Assembly: GCA_027489135.1 (NCBI GenBank)
Contig: JAIYAI010000076.1
Location: 1-5,124 of the forward strand
From: Acetobacteraceae bacterium
GTDB taxonomy: Bacteria > Pseudomonadota > Alphaproteobacteria > Acetobacterales > Acetobacteraceae
Reading direction: 5' to 3'
DNA: 5,124 nt
Part shown: piece by piece, positions 1 through 5,124 of the stretch
Numbering within the stretch: position 1 is the first letter of the stretch
Layout: each line of letters opens with the position of its first letter
Program-made: the position numbers and the translations under genes
Notes under the pieces: model-generated
The model's database searches: none
What the model saw: the letters and a program-made list of their open reading frames with translations, nothing else
Told to the model about the DNA's origin: nothing

Positions 1-222
1 GCGCTCGGTCATGGGGTGGGGGAGAAGCTCGGCCTGCAGCGCATGGTGCTGGCGGTGGAGAATACCCGCGGCGGCATCACCAAGCGCGACATGGTGCTGA
101 ACGGCGCCCTGCCGAAGATCGAGGTCGATCCCGAGACCTATGAGGTCCGCGCGGACGGCCAGCTTCTGGTCTGCGAACCGGCGAAGGTGCTGCCCATGGC
201 GCAGCGTTACTTCCTGTTCTGA
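1..222 (+). CDS. ureC: Urease alpha subunit, C-terminal end (partial, 5' end outside window)
   Basis: This is the last 73 residues of the urease catalytic subunit, which hydrolyses urea to ammonia and carbamate in the cytoplasm using a two-nickel centre. The reading frame is open from base 1 with no start, so the gene continues upstream. The visible part matches the conserved UreC tail: a GEKLGL segment, an NTRGGITKRDMVLN stretch, the strand PKIEVDPETYEVRADG, and the family-typical ending CEPAKVLPMAQRYFLF. The nickel ligands, the carbamylated lysine and the catalytic histidine lie well upstream in the family and cannot be checked here. The GTG at 16 is internal, not a start. The TGA stop (220-222) shares its last A with the ureE ATG, which indicates translational coupling. 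ureA, ureB and probably ureD are expected further upstream, but none is in view. Confidence 0.97.
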   Translation, partial: ALGHGVGEKLGLQRMVLAVENTRGGITKRDMVLNGALPKIEVDPETYEVRADGQLLVCEPAKVLPMAQRYFLF

Positions 223-737
223 TGAGCCAGGATCTCCCCCGCGCCACCCAGGTGCTGCGCGCCGGCCATTGGGTGGAACGCACGGCGAAGGACAGCGTGC
301 TGCTGGACTTCGACGACCGCTTCCGGCGGCGCAAGCGCTACCAGGGCCAGAAGGGCCTCGCCTTCCTGCTGGACCTGGACGAGGCCACGGTGCTGCGCGA
401 CGGTGATGGGCTGCTGCTGGCCGATATCGGCGGCGTCATCCTCGTGCGCGCCGCGCCGGAGCCGCTGGTGGAGGTGAAGGCGGAGACGCCGGAGCGGCTG
501 ATGCGCCTCGCCTGGCATCTCGGCAACCGCCACCTGCCGACCGAGATCCAGGCCGACCGGCTGCTGATCCGCGACGACCACGTGATCGTCGAGATGCTGA
601 AGGGCCTCGGCGCTGCGCTGCAGAAGGTGGACGCGCCCTTCAATCCGGAGGGCGGCGCCTATGGCGAGCACAACCGTACGCCCGGGCATCAGCATCATCA
701 TCACGGCGATGACGACCACCACCATCACCACCACTGA
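222..737 (+). CDS. ureE: Urease accessory protein UreE (nickel metallochaperone) with His-rich tail
   Basis: UreE binds nickel and delivers it to the UreD-UreF-UreG complex that assembles the urease active site. The product has 171 residues. An N-terminal peptide-binding-like domain occupies roughly residues 1-75 and a metal-binding domain roughly 80-142. The signature WHLGNRH (98-104) holds His99, equivalent to the dimer-interface nickel ligand (His96) of Klebsiella UreE. The IRDDHVIVEML segment (116-126) follows, with His120. From residue 149 the protein ends in a tail with 12 histidines, including runs of four and of six and an acidic DDD between them. In the family such tails bind extra nickel and probably store or buffer it. 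The ATG overlaps the ureC stop by one base and no strong independent RBS is evident, so coupled translation is likely. The last 29-77 bp also encode the start of ureF. Confidence 0.97.
   Translation: MSQDLPRATQVLRAGHWVERTAKDSVLLDFDDRFRRRKRYQGQKGLAFLLDLDEATVLRDGDGLLLADIGGVILVRAAPEPLVEVKAETPERLMRLAWHLGNRHLPTEIQADRLLIRDDHVIVEMLKGLGAALQKVDAPFNPEGGAYGEHNRTPGHQHHHHGDDDHHHHHH
647..652 (+). promoter_or_regulatory. Shine-Dalgarno for the upstream candidate ureF start
   Basis: GGAGGG lies 8 nt before the ATG at 661, inside the ureE coding sequence where it encodes Pro-Glu-Gly-Gly. The motif and spacing are close to ideal, so initiation of ureF at 661 is plausible. The alternative ATG at 709 is preceded by CAT/CAC repeats with no purine-rich motif and could work only by coupling or re-initiation. 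Confidence 0.55.
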
Positions 738-1413
738 CGGCGCCGCTCTCTACCGGCTGCTGGCCTGGTTGTCCCCGGCCTATCCGATCGGCGCCTATAC
801 CTACAGCCACGGGCTGGAGACGGCGGTGGAGGATGGCGCGGTGAAGGATCGCGCCGGGCTGGTGGAGTATATCGCCACAGTGCTGCGCGCCGGCGCCGGC
901 CGCGTCGATGGCGCGCTGCTGGCCGCCGCCTGGCGCGCGGCGGAGGCCGAGGACGCGGCCGCGCTCGACGAGATCGCCTGGCTCGCCGCCGCCTGGCGCG
1001 GCACGGCGGAGACGGCGCTCGAGACCATGGCGCAGGGCACGGCCTTCACCACCGTGACGCAATCCGCCTGGCCCGATGCGCGCTTCATGGCGCTGGCCGC
1101 GCGCCACCCGCGCGCGCTCGCGCATCCCGTGGCCTTCGGCGCCGCGGCGGCCTGGCACGGCATTCCGCTGCGGCCGGCGCTGGCGGGTTGGCTCGCCGCC
1201 TTCGCCGCGAACCTGGTCAGCGCGGGTGTGCGCCTGGTGCCGCTCGGTCAGACCGATGGGCAGATCGCCACGGCGACGCTGCACCCGGTGGTGGAAGCCG
1301 CGGCCGATGCTGCTATGGATGCCGACCTGGACGCGGTCGGCAGCGCAGCCCCGATGCTCGACCTCCTCTCCATGCGCCACGAGACGCAATACACGAGGCT
1401 CTTCCGCTCATGA
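709..1413 (+). CDS. ureF: Urease accessory protein UreF
   Basis: UreF is the all-helical accessory protein that, with UreD and UreG, forms the complex that activates apo-urease. It is thought to gate UreG GTPase activity and to shape the nickel path. From the ATG at 709 the product has 234 residues, normal for the family. It shows the conserved N-terminal motif LSPAYPIGAYTYSHGLE (21-37), the VPLGQTDGQ motif (177-185), and the hallmark C-terminus MRHETQYTRLFRS (222-234), which contacts UreD/UreG in known complexes. The start is uncertain. An in-frame ATG at 661 would add 16 residues (250 in all) and has a good Shine-Dalgarno (GGAGGG, 647-652), whereas 709 has none. The 709 start fits family length better and gives a smaller overlap with ureE (29 versus 77 bp). 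The Thr-rich N-terminus is the second-frame reading of the UreE His codons. The stop overlaps the ureG start (ATGA). Confidence 0.93.
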   Translation: MTTTTITTTDGAALYRLLAWLSPAYPIGAYTYSHGLETAVEDGAVKDRAGLVEYIATVLRAGAGRVDGALLAAAWRAAEAEDAAALDEIAWLAAAWRGTAETALETMAQGTAFTTVTQSAWPDARFMALAARHPRALAHPVAFGAAAAWHGIPLRPALAGWLAAFAANLVSAGVRLVPLGQTDGQIATATLHPVVEAAADAAMDADLDAVGSAAPMLDLLSMRHETQYTRLFRS

Positions 1414-2036
1414 GCAACGGCCCCTTCCGCGTCGGCATCGGCGGCCCCGTCGGCTCCGGCAAGACCGCGCTGACCGAGCGCCTGTGCCGCCACCTGCGCG
1501 ACACGCACGACATCGCCGTCATCACCAACGACATCTACACCAAGGAAGACGCGGAATTCCTCACCCGCGCCGGCGCCCTGGACCCCAGCCGCATCGCTGG
1601 CGTCGAGACAGGAGGCTGCCCGCACACCGCGATCCGCGAGGATGCCTCGATCAACCTCGCCGCGGTGCACGACATGGTCGAGCGCTTCCCGCTGCTGGAG
1701 ATCCTGCTGGTCGAGAGCGGGGGCGACAACCTGGCCGCCACCTTCTCCCCCGAACTCGCCGACCTGACGATCTACGTCATCGACGTCTCGGCCGGCGACA
1801 AGATTCCCCGCAAGGGCGGGCCCGGCATCACCCGCTCCGACATGCTGGTCATCAACAAGATCGACCTCGCGCCGCTGGTCGGCGCGGACCTGTCCGTCAT
1901 GGACCGCGATTCGCGCCGGATGCGCGGCACGCGGCCCTTCATCTTCACCAACCTCAAGGAGAACCGAGGGGTGGCGGAGATCGCGGATTTCATCCTGGAA
2001 CAGGGCGGGATTGCCCGGAGAGGACTCGCAGCATGA
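1410..2036 (+). CDS. ureG: Urease accessory GTPase UreG
   Basis: UreG is a SIMIBI-class GTPase that dimerises around nickel and powers nickel insertion into urease. The product has 208 residues, typical for the family. Visible motifs are the P-loop GPVGSGKT (12-19), the metal-binding CPH motif (Cys70-Pro71-His72, within ETGGCPHTAIRED), the ESGGDN segment (102-107) with the nucleotide-sensing role known in the family, and the guanine-specificity motif NKID (149-152). All key residues are present, so the protein should be functional. The ATG at 1410 overlaps the ureF stop by 4 bp (ATGA). A weak GAGG at 1395-1398 may serve as RBS. The longer open frame to the left of 1410 is only a shadow inside ureF. 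The stop overlaps the next small gene in the same ATGA manner. Confidence 0.98.
   Translation: MSNGPFRVGIGGPVGSGKTALTERLCRHLRDTHDIAVITNDIYTKEDAEFLTRAGALDPSRIAGVETGGCPHTAIREDASINLAAVHDMVERFPLLEILLVESGGDNLAATFSPELADLTIYVIDVSAGDKIPRKGGPGITRSDMLVINKIDLAPLVGADLSVMDRDSRRMRGTRPFIFTNLKENRGVAEIADFILEQGGIARRGLAA
2017..2024 (+). promoter_or_regulatory. Strong Shine-Dalgarno of the 56-residue ORF
   Basis: GGAGAGGA lies 8 nt before the ATG at 2033, within the last ureG codons. It is one of the best RBS motifs in the urease cluster and supports the small downstream ORF as a translated gene rather than chance. Confidence 0.6.
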
Positions 2037-2203
2037 AGCACCTTCCCATCCTCGCGGCGGCACTGCTCGCGCCGCTGCCGGCCATGGCACATCCCGGCCA
2101 TGGCGGGCCGGAGGAGTTCATCACCGCGGCGCTGCTGATCGCGGTGGGTGCGGTCGCCTTCTTCGTCGTGCCGCGGGTGATCCGGCGCCGCCGCGACGAT
2201 TGA
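2033..2203 (+). CDS. Small exported/membrane-anchored protein of unknown function, urease-linked
   Basis: This is a 56-residue hypothetical protein. Residues 1-19 look like a signal peptide (MKHLP, a hydrophobic core, then an AMA cleavage motif before His20). The mature part begins HPGHGGPEEF, followed by a hydrophobic segment of about 18 residues (31-48) and an Arg-rich cytoplasmic end (RRRRDD). The expected topology is a short periplasmic N-terminus with His20 and His23, one transmembrane helix, and a positive C-terminus. The mature AHPGHG start resembles the beginning of HupE/UreJ nickel-permease-like proteins, but the remaining helices of that family are absent, so this is not a HupE. It overlaps ureG by 4 bp and has a strong RBS, so it is the last gene of the urease operon. 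A role in metal handling at the membrane is a guess from the histidines and the location. That it is a real gene is fairly well supported; its function is unknown. Confidence 0.78.
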   Translation: MKHLPILAAALLAPLPAMAHPGHGGPEEFITAALLIAVGAVAFFVVPRVIRRRRDD

Positions 2204-2210
2204 TGCGGTC

Positions 2211-2236
2211 CGGGGCGCGGCAGGCACCGCGCCCCG
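2211..2236. terminator. GC-rich inverted repeat, probable bidirectional terminator between convergent operons
   Basis: The arms CGGGGCGCGG (2211-2220) and CCGCGCCCCG (2227-2236) pair perfectly over 10 bp around the 6-nt loop CAGGCA. A 2x2 internal mismatch then allows about three more pairs (2206-2208 with 2239-2241). It begins 7 bp after the last urease-operon gene and ends 6 bp before the cyanase stop, so it can form at the end of both transcripts. Neither strand has a following U-run, so it is not a textbook intrinsic terminator. It may act as a weak terminator, as a 3' end stabiliser, or by preventing read-through between the opposing operons. Confidence 0.6.
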
Positions 2237-2242
2237 ATCCGA

Positions 2243-2725
2243 CTACTCCTCCTTGTAGCCGTATTCCGGGATGCCCTGCTCGGCCCCGTAGTACTTGTAC
2301 GGCAGGAACTTGCCGGTCATCTCGATCTTCACGCGGTCGCCGCGCTCGTGCTTCATGCGCTCGAACTGGAAGTCGAAGTCGATGGCGGACATGATGCCGT
2401 CGCCGAACTCCTCCTCGATCAGCGCCTTCCAGGCCGGGCCGTTGACCATCACCATCTCGTAGAAGCGGTAGATCAGCGGGTCGGTCGGCGGCATCGCGGT
2501 GCCGCGATAGGGCACCTCGTTCAGCATCCGCTCCTCCACCTCGGTCAGGCCGAACAGCTTCGCGGCCTTCGCCGCCAGCGGCTTGACCAGCTTCATCTGG
2601 CCGAGCAACGCGCCGACGATGATCGTGTCGGACACGCCGCCGATCTCCGCGCAGATCTGCTTCCAGGTCCAGTTCTTCTCGCGCTTGATGTCGAGGATCT
2701 TCTCGGTCAGCTGCGCACGCGTCAT
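2243..2725 (-). CDS. cynS: Cyanase (cyanate hydratase)
   Basis: Cyanase converts cyanate plus bicarbonate to carbamate and CO2; the carbamate then decays to ammonia and CO2. It acts in the cytoplasm as a decamer of dimers. The product has 160 residues. An N-terminal helix-turn-helix-like domain spans roughly 1-75, including KNWTWKQICAEIGG and ALLGQMKL. The catalytic domain contains PTDPLIYRFYEM (80-91) and FGDGIMSAIDF (107-117). The catalytic triad is intact: Arg87, Glu90 and Ser113, with the same spacing as Arg96/Glu99/Ser122 of E. coli CynS. Compared with E. coli the N-terminus is shorter. After the usual ending near GKFLPYK there are about 16 extra residues, tyrosine- and glutamate-rich (YYGAEQGIPEYGYKEE). 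A clear RBS precedes the ATG. The gene starts 14 bp after the ATPase gene and is the last gene of the cyanate operon. Confidence 0.97.
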   Translation of the reverse strand: MTRAQLTEKILDIKREKNWTWKQICAEIGGVSDTIIVGALLGQMKLVKPLAAKAAKLFGLTEVEERMLNEVPYRGTAMPPTDPLIYRFYEMVMVNGPAWKALIEEEFGDGIMSAIDFDFQFERMKHERGDRVKIEMTGKFLPYKYYGAEQGIPEYGYKEE

Positions 2726-2731
2726 GGCGTT

Positions 2732-2737
2732 CTCCTT
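2732..2737 (-). promoter_or_regulatory. Shine-Dalgarno of cynS
   Basis: AAGGAG on the minus strand lies 6 nt before the cynS ATG (2723-2725), in the 14-bp gap behind the ATPase gene. It fixes the cynS start and suggests that cyanase is translated from its own efficient site on the polycistronic mRNA. Confidence 0.7.
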
Positions 2738-2739
2738 GT

Positions 2740-3600
2740 TCAGACCAGTTCAGCGGCCTTGTCGGCCGTTGCCGCCGGCGCGACCCGCGGCGGCGATTTC
2801 GGGTCCCAGCCCTCGGGCCGGGTGCCGGCCAGGGTTCGGCTGCGCGTCAGCAGGAATTCCAGGGTGTGATCGCGCAGCGCGTGGTAGCCCGGCATCTTGT
2901 GCAGGTTGGCCCGGTTGCGGGGGCGGGGCAGGGTGTTGATCACCACCTCGGCGCAGCGCGCATCGGGGCCGTTGGTCATCAGCAGGATGCGGTCGGCCAG
3001 CAGGATCGCCTCGTCCACGTCGTGCGTGATCATGAAGGCGGTCTGGTTCGCCTCCGTCACCAGCCGTGACACCTCGTCCTGCAGCGCGCCGCGGGTCAGC
3101 GCGTCGAGCGCGCTGAACGGCTCGTCCATCAGCAGCATCTTCGGGTTCAGCGCCAGCGCCCGGGCGATGCCGACGCGCTGCTTCATGCCGCCCGAAAGCT
3201 GGGACGGCTTGCGCGTCGCGGCCTCCGCCAGGCCCACCTTGGCCAGGGCGGCACGCGCGGCCTCCCGCAACTCGGCCTTGCCCCATTTCGGGTGCCGGCA
3301 GGACAGCGCGAAGGCGACGTTCTGCTCCGCCGTCATCCAGGGCATCAGGGCGTGGCCCTGGAAGATCACGGCACGATCGAGCGAGGGCCCGCTGATCTCC
3401 TGACCGTCGACGATGACGCCGCCGCTGTTCGGCGCATCGAGGCCCGCGAGGATGTTCAGCACCGTCGTCTTGCCGCAGCCCGAATGCCCGACCAGGCAGA
3501 CGAACTCGCCGCGCGCCACGCCGAACCACAAGTCGCGGAACACCGTGTGGCCGGGATAGGCGCGGCTGATCCCCTCCACCGAGACGTAGGGATGGCTCAT
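2740..3600 (-). CDS. Cyanate/nitrate-type ABC transporter ATP-binding protein (CynD/NrtD-like)
   Basis: This is the ATPase subunit that drives the importer encoded with it. It has 286 residues. The motifs are complete: Walker A GHSGCGKT (38-45), Q-loop Gln81 in IFQGHALMPW, ABC signature LSGGMKQR (135-142), Walker B with MLLMDEP (155-161, Glu160 catalytic), D-loop SALD (163-166) and switch His193 in ITHDVDEA. The PFSALDALTR and HALMPW wording is typical of the nitrate/sulfonate/taurine/cyanate (NrtCD/SsuB/TauB) ATPases. The chosen ATG (3598-3600) overlaps the permease stop by 4 bp (ATGA); the RBS is weak (AGGA directly adjacent), so translation is probably coupled. The frame stays open far upstream of this ATG, but that part is a shadow inside the permease gene. 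After about residue 255 there is a Pro/Ala-rich tail without recognised motifs. By operon order it would be called cynD; substrate specificity is inferred from cynS. Confidence 0.93.
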   Translation of the reverse strand: MSHPYVSVEGISRAYPGHTVFRDLWFGVARGEFVCLVGHSGCGKTTVLNILAGLDAPNSGGVIVDGQEISGPSLDRAVIFQGHALMPWMTAEQNVAFALSCRHPKWGKAELREAARAALAKVGLAEAATRKPSQLSGGMKQRVGIARALALNPKMLLMDEPFSALDALTRGALQDEVSRLVTEANQTAFMITHDVDEAILLADRILLMTNGPDARCAEVVINTLPRPRNRANLHKMPGYHALRDHTLEFLLTRSRTLAGTRPEGWDPKSPPRVAPAATADKAAELV

Positions 3601-4445
3601 TCCTGCCACGACACCACCTTCGCCACCATGCCGAGCAGGCGGTCCAGCAACAGGCCGACGATCCCGATCATCAGGATGGCGATCACGATGTCGGCCAGCG
3701 ATAGGTTGTTCCACTGGTTCCACACCCAGTAGCCGATGCCCGTACCGCCGACGAGCATCTCCGCCGCCACGATCACCAGCCAGGCGATGCCGATGGAGAT
3801 GCGCATGCCGGTCAGGATGGTCGGCGCCGCCGCGGGCAGGATGACGCGGAAGGCGGTCTTCAGCGTTCCCGCCTCCAGCGTGCGGGCGACGTTCAGCCAT
3901 TCCCGCCGCACGGAGGCGACGCCAAAGGCCGTGTTCAGCAGCATCGGCCAGACCGAGCAGATGAAGATCACGAAGATCGCGCTGATCGAACTGTCCTTGA
4001 TGGTGAAGAGCGCGAGCGGCATCCAGGCCAGCGGCGAGACCGGCCGCAGCACCTGGATGAAGGGGTTGAGCGCGCCGGAGAGCAGCGGCGACATCCCGAT
4101 CAGGAAGCCGAGCGGAATCGCCACCAGCGCCGCCAGGCCGAAACCGGCTCCGACGCGGATCAGCGAATAGGCGATCTGCACGCCGATGCCCTGGTCGTTG
4201 GTGCCGCGCACGTAGAACGGATCGCGCAGCAGCTCCCACAGCCGCGCGGCGATCTCCGACGGCAGCGGGAAGGGCGTCTGCCCGCCGGTCTGCGCCGCCT
4301 GGCCAAGCAGCGCGGCATATTCGGGGTCGAGCGCCGCGCCGCCGCCGCCGCCCTGGCGGCCCAGGATCTCCCATCCGCCGAGAAAGATCACCAGGATCAG
4401 CGCCGAGAGCAGCGCCGATTGCCAAGCCGGAACCGTGCGTCCCAT
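3597..4445 (-). CDS. Cyanate/nitrate-type ABC transporter permease (CynB/NrtB-like)
   Basis: This is the inner-membrane channel subunit of the importer, with 282 residues. A first hydrophobic segment covers about 10-28. An extracytoplasmic stretch of about 65 residues follows, including a run of five glycines (32-36) and FPLPSEIAARLWELL, the family segment that precedes the permease core. Further membrane segments lie at roughly 98-118, 134-148, 155-175, 213-235 and 252-272. The cytoplasmic EAA loop is clear: ARTLEAGTLKTAFRVILP (187-204), which couples to the ATPase. The AEMLVGGTGIGYWVWNQWN stretch (228-246) is characteristic of the NrtB/SsuC/TauC group. The ATG follows directly after the TAG stop of the binding-protein gene (0 bp gap), with AAGG about 8 nt upstream inside that gene. 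Assigned as the cyanate permease by gene order; nitrate, nitrite or a related anion remains possible. Confidence 0.93.
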   Translation of the reverse strand: MGRTVPAWQSALLSALILVIFLGGWEILGRQGGGGGAALDPEYAALLGQAAQTGGQTPFPLPSEIAARLWELLRDPFYVRGTNDQGIGVQIAYSLIRVGAGFGLAALVAIPLGFLIGMSPLLSGALNPFIQVLRPVSPLAWMPLALFTIKDSSISAIFVIFICSVWPMLLNTAFGVASVRREWLNVARTLEAGTLKTAFRVILPAAAPTILTGMRISIGIAWLVIVAAEMLVGGTGIGYWVWNQWNNLSLADIVIAILMIGIVGLLLDRLLGMVAKVVSWQE

Positions 4446-5124
4446 CTAGCTGACCTTGATCGCCCGCTCGGTCCAGGCGGACGGGTTCGCGGGGTCGAAG
4501 GTCCGGCCCATGATGGTCTCCGTCCGCATCACAGCGGCCGGCACGGGCAGCCCCTGCTCCTTCATCGCCTTGCCGGCGTCGAGGGCCAGGAAGGTCTGCG
4601 CCGCGACCTGCGCGTAGTCGACGTCCCGCGTCACCTGCCCCCAGCGGCGCATCTGGGTCAGGATCCAGACCGCCATGGAGTTCCAGGGGAAGGGATCGAA
4701 GCCGATGCGGTCCGGCACGCGGCGCACCTGCCCCAGCCCATCCGCGAAGGTGCCCGTCAGCACCTGCTGCACCACCGTCTCCGGCTGGTTCAGGTAGTTC
4801 TGGCCACTGATCGCCGCCGCGACCTCGCGCCGGTTCTCCGCCTTGTTGGAATAGGCGGTGGCTTCGACGATCGACCGCATCAGGGCGCCGAAGGTGTTCG
4901 GCGTCTCCGTGATCATGCTGCGCGGCACGGCGAAGGCGCAGCAGGGATGCCCGTCCCACAATTCGCGCGTCAGGATGTGGATGAAGCCGACGCCGTCGAA
5001 CACGGCGCGCTGGTTGAAGGGATCGGGGCCGAGGAAGCCGTCGATGTTGTCGGCGCGGAGATTGGCGACCATCTCGGGCGGCGGCACGGCGCGGATCTGC
5101 ACGTCGCGATCCGGGTCGAGCCCA
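4446..5124 (-). CDS. Cyanate/nitrate-type ABC transporter substrate-binding protein, C-terminal part (partial, 5' end outside window)
   Basis: This is the periplasmic binding component, visible for its last 225 residues; the frame is open to the window edge, so the start and any signal peptide are missing. The sequence is of the NrtA/CynA type: GLDPDRDVQIRAVPPPEMV at the edge, then NIDGFLGPDPFNQRAVF, the ELWDGHPCCAFAV motif, and FDPFPWNSMAVWILTQMRRW near the C-terminus. These are the family blocks around the ligand cleft and the second lobe. The GTG at 5100-5102 is internal (Val), because the conserved sequence continues upstream of it. NrtA, CynA and related proteins cannot be told apart from this fragment alone. 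Co-transcription with cynS favours cyanate. It is the first gene of the four visible here, and the operon promoter should lie beyond 5124. Confidence 0.92.
   Translation of the reverse strand, partial: GLDPDRDVQIRAVPPPEMVANLRADNIDGFLGPDPFNQRAVFDGVGFIHILTRELWDGHPCCAFAVPRSMITETPNTFGALMRSIVEATAYSNKAENRREVAAAISGQNYLNQPETVVQQVLTGTFADGLGQVRRVPDRIGFDPFPWNSMAVWILTQMRRWGQVTRDVDYAQVAAQTFLALDAGKAMKEQGLPVPAAVMRTETIMGRTFDPANPSAWTERAIKVS

Noticed and set aside
717..734. Six histidines followed by a stop in UreE, resembling an engineered C-terminal His-tag.
   Set aside because: The tail mixes CAT and CAC codons, is preceded by another natural-looking HQHHHH stretch, overlaps a native ureF start, and His-rich UreE tails are normal in the family. 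There is no vector-like sequence around it.
1188..1409. In-frame open extension of ureG to the left of its ATG.
   Set aside because: The extension is a shadow of ureF; UreG homology starts just after the ATG at 1410, which has the coupled ATGA overlap.
1248..2090. Long minus-strand open frame (280 codons) opposite ureF/ureG.
   Set aside because: No recognisable motifs; it is antisense to well-conserved UreF and UreG and explained by GC-rich third positions.
2011..2394. Plus-strand open frame bridging the end of ureG and the intergenic hairpin.
   Set aside because: It is Arg/Pro/Ser-rich without motifs, out of frame with the signal-peptide ORF, and runs into antisense of cynS.
2740..4959. 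A continuous 739-codon minus-strand open frame that looks like a giant fusion ending in the ATPase.
   Set aside because: Only the part below 3600 encodes recognisable ATPase. The upstream part is a low-complexity Arg/Gly/Ala shadow of the permease and binding-protein genes, which have clear homology in other frames; such open frames are common in high-GC DNA.
5100..5102. GTG as a possible start of the binding protein.
   Set aside because: Family-conserved sequence (GLDPDRD) continues upstream to the window edge, so the gene is simply cut by the window.

Overview
The window is high-GC, densely packed bacterial DNA holding two nitrogen-scavenging gene clusters that converge tail to tail. The protein sequences (UreE with a His-rich tail, the UreF/UreG style, an NrtABD-type transporter) and the strong G/C third-position preference suggest an alphaproteobacterium, possibly of the Rhodospirillales/Acetobacteraceae type. 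That placement is an impression from family resemblance, not a computed result.

Plus strand, 1-2203: the 3' end of a urease operon. It runs ureC (last 73 residues only), ureE, ureF, ureG, and a 56-residue exported or membrane-anchored protein of unknown function. Every junction is an overlap: ureC/ureE by 1 bp, ureE/ureF by 29 or 77 bp depending on the ureF start, ureG by 4 bp at each end. The genes are therefore almost certainly co-transcribed and translationally coupled. UreE carries nickel, and UreF and UreG (with UreD, not in the window) form the GTP-dependent complex that loads nickel into the UreABC apoenzyme. The DNA for the UreE poly-His tail is read in a second frame as the Thr-rich N-terminus of UreF.

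Centre, 2204-2242: a 39-bp gap between the two convergent clusters. It contains a perfect 10-bp GC inverted repeat with a 6-nt loop, probably a shared bidirectional terminator without a U-tract.

Minus strand, 5124 down to 2243: a cyanate uptake and degradation operon in the order substrate-binding protein (5' end outside the window), permease, ATPase, cyanase (cynS). Junctions are 0 bp, a 4-bp overlap and a 14-bp gap. The transporter belongs to the nitrate/nitrite/cyanate (NrtABD/CynABD) and taurine ABC group. Linkage to cynS in the order A-B-D-S points to cyanate as substrate.

Together the clusters give ammonia and inorganic carbon from urea (urease) and from cyanate (cyanase). Urea and cyanate are also linked chemically, because urea slowly isomerises to cyanate in water. 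The promoters of both operons lie outside the window. No RNA genes, mobile elements, CRISPR arrays or transferred islands were seen. The most unusual items are the ureE/ureF dual-coded segment, the small ureG-linked membrane protein, and the C-terminal extension of the cyanase.
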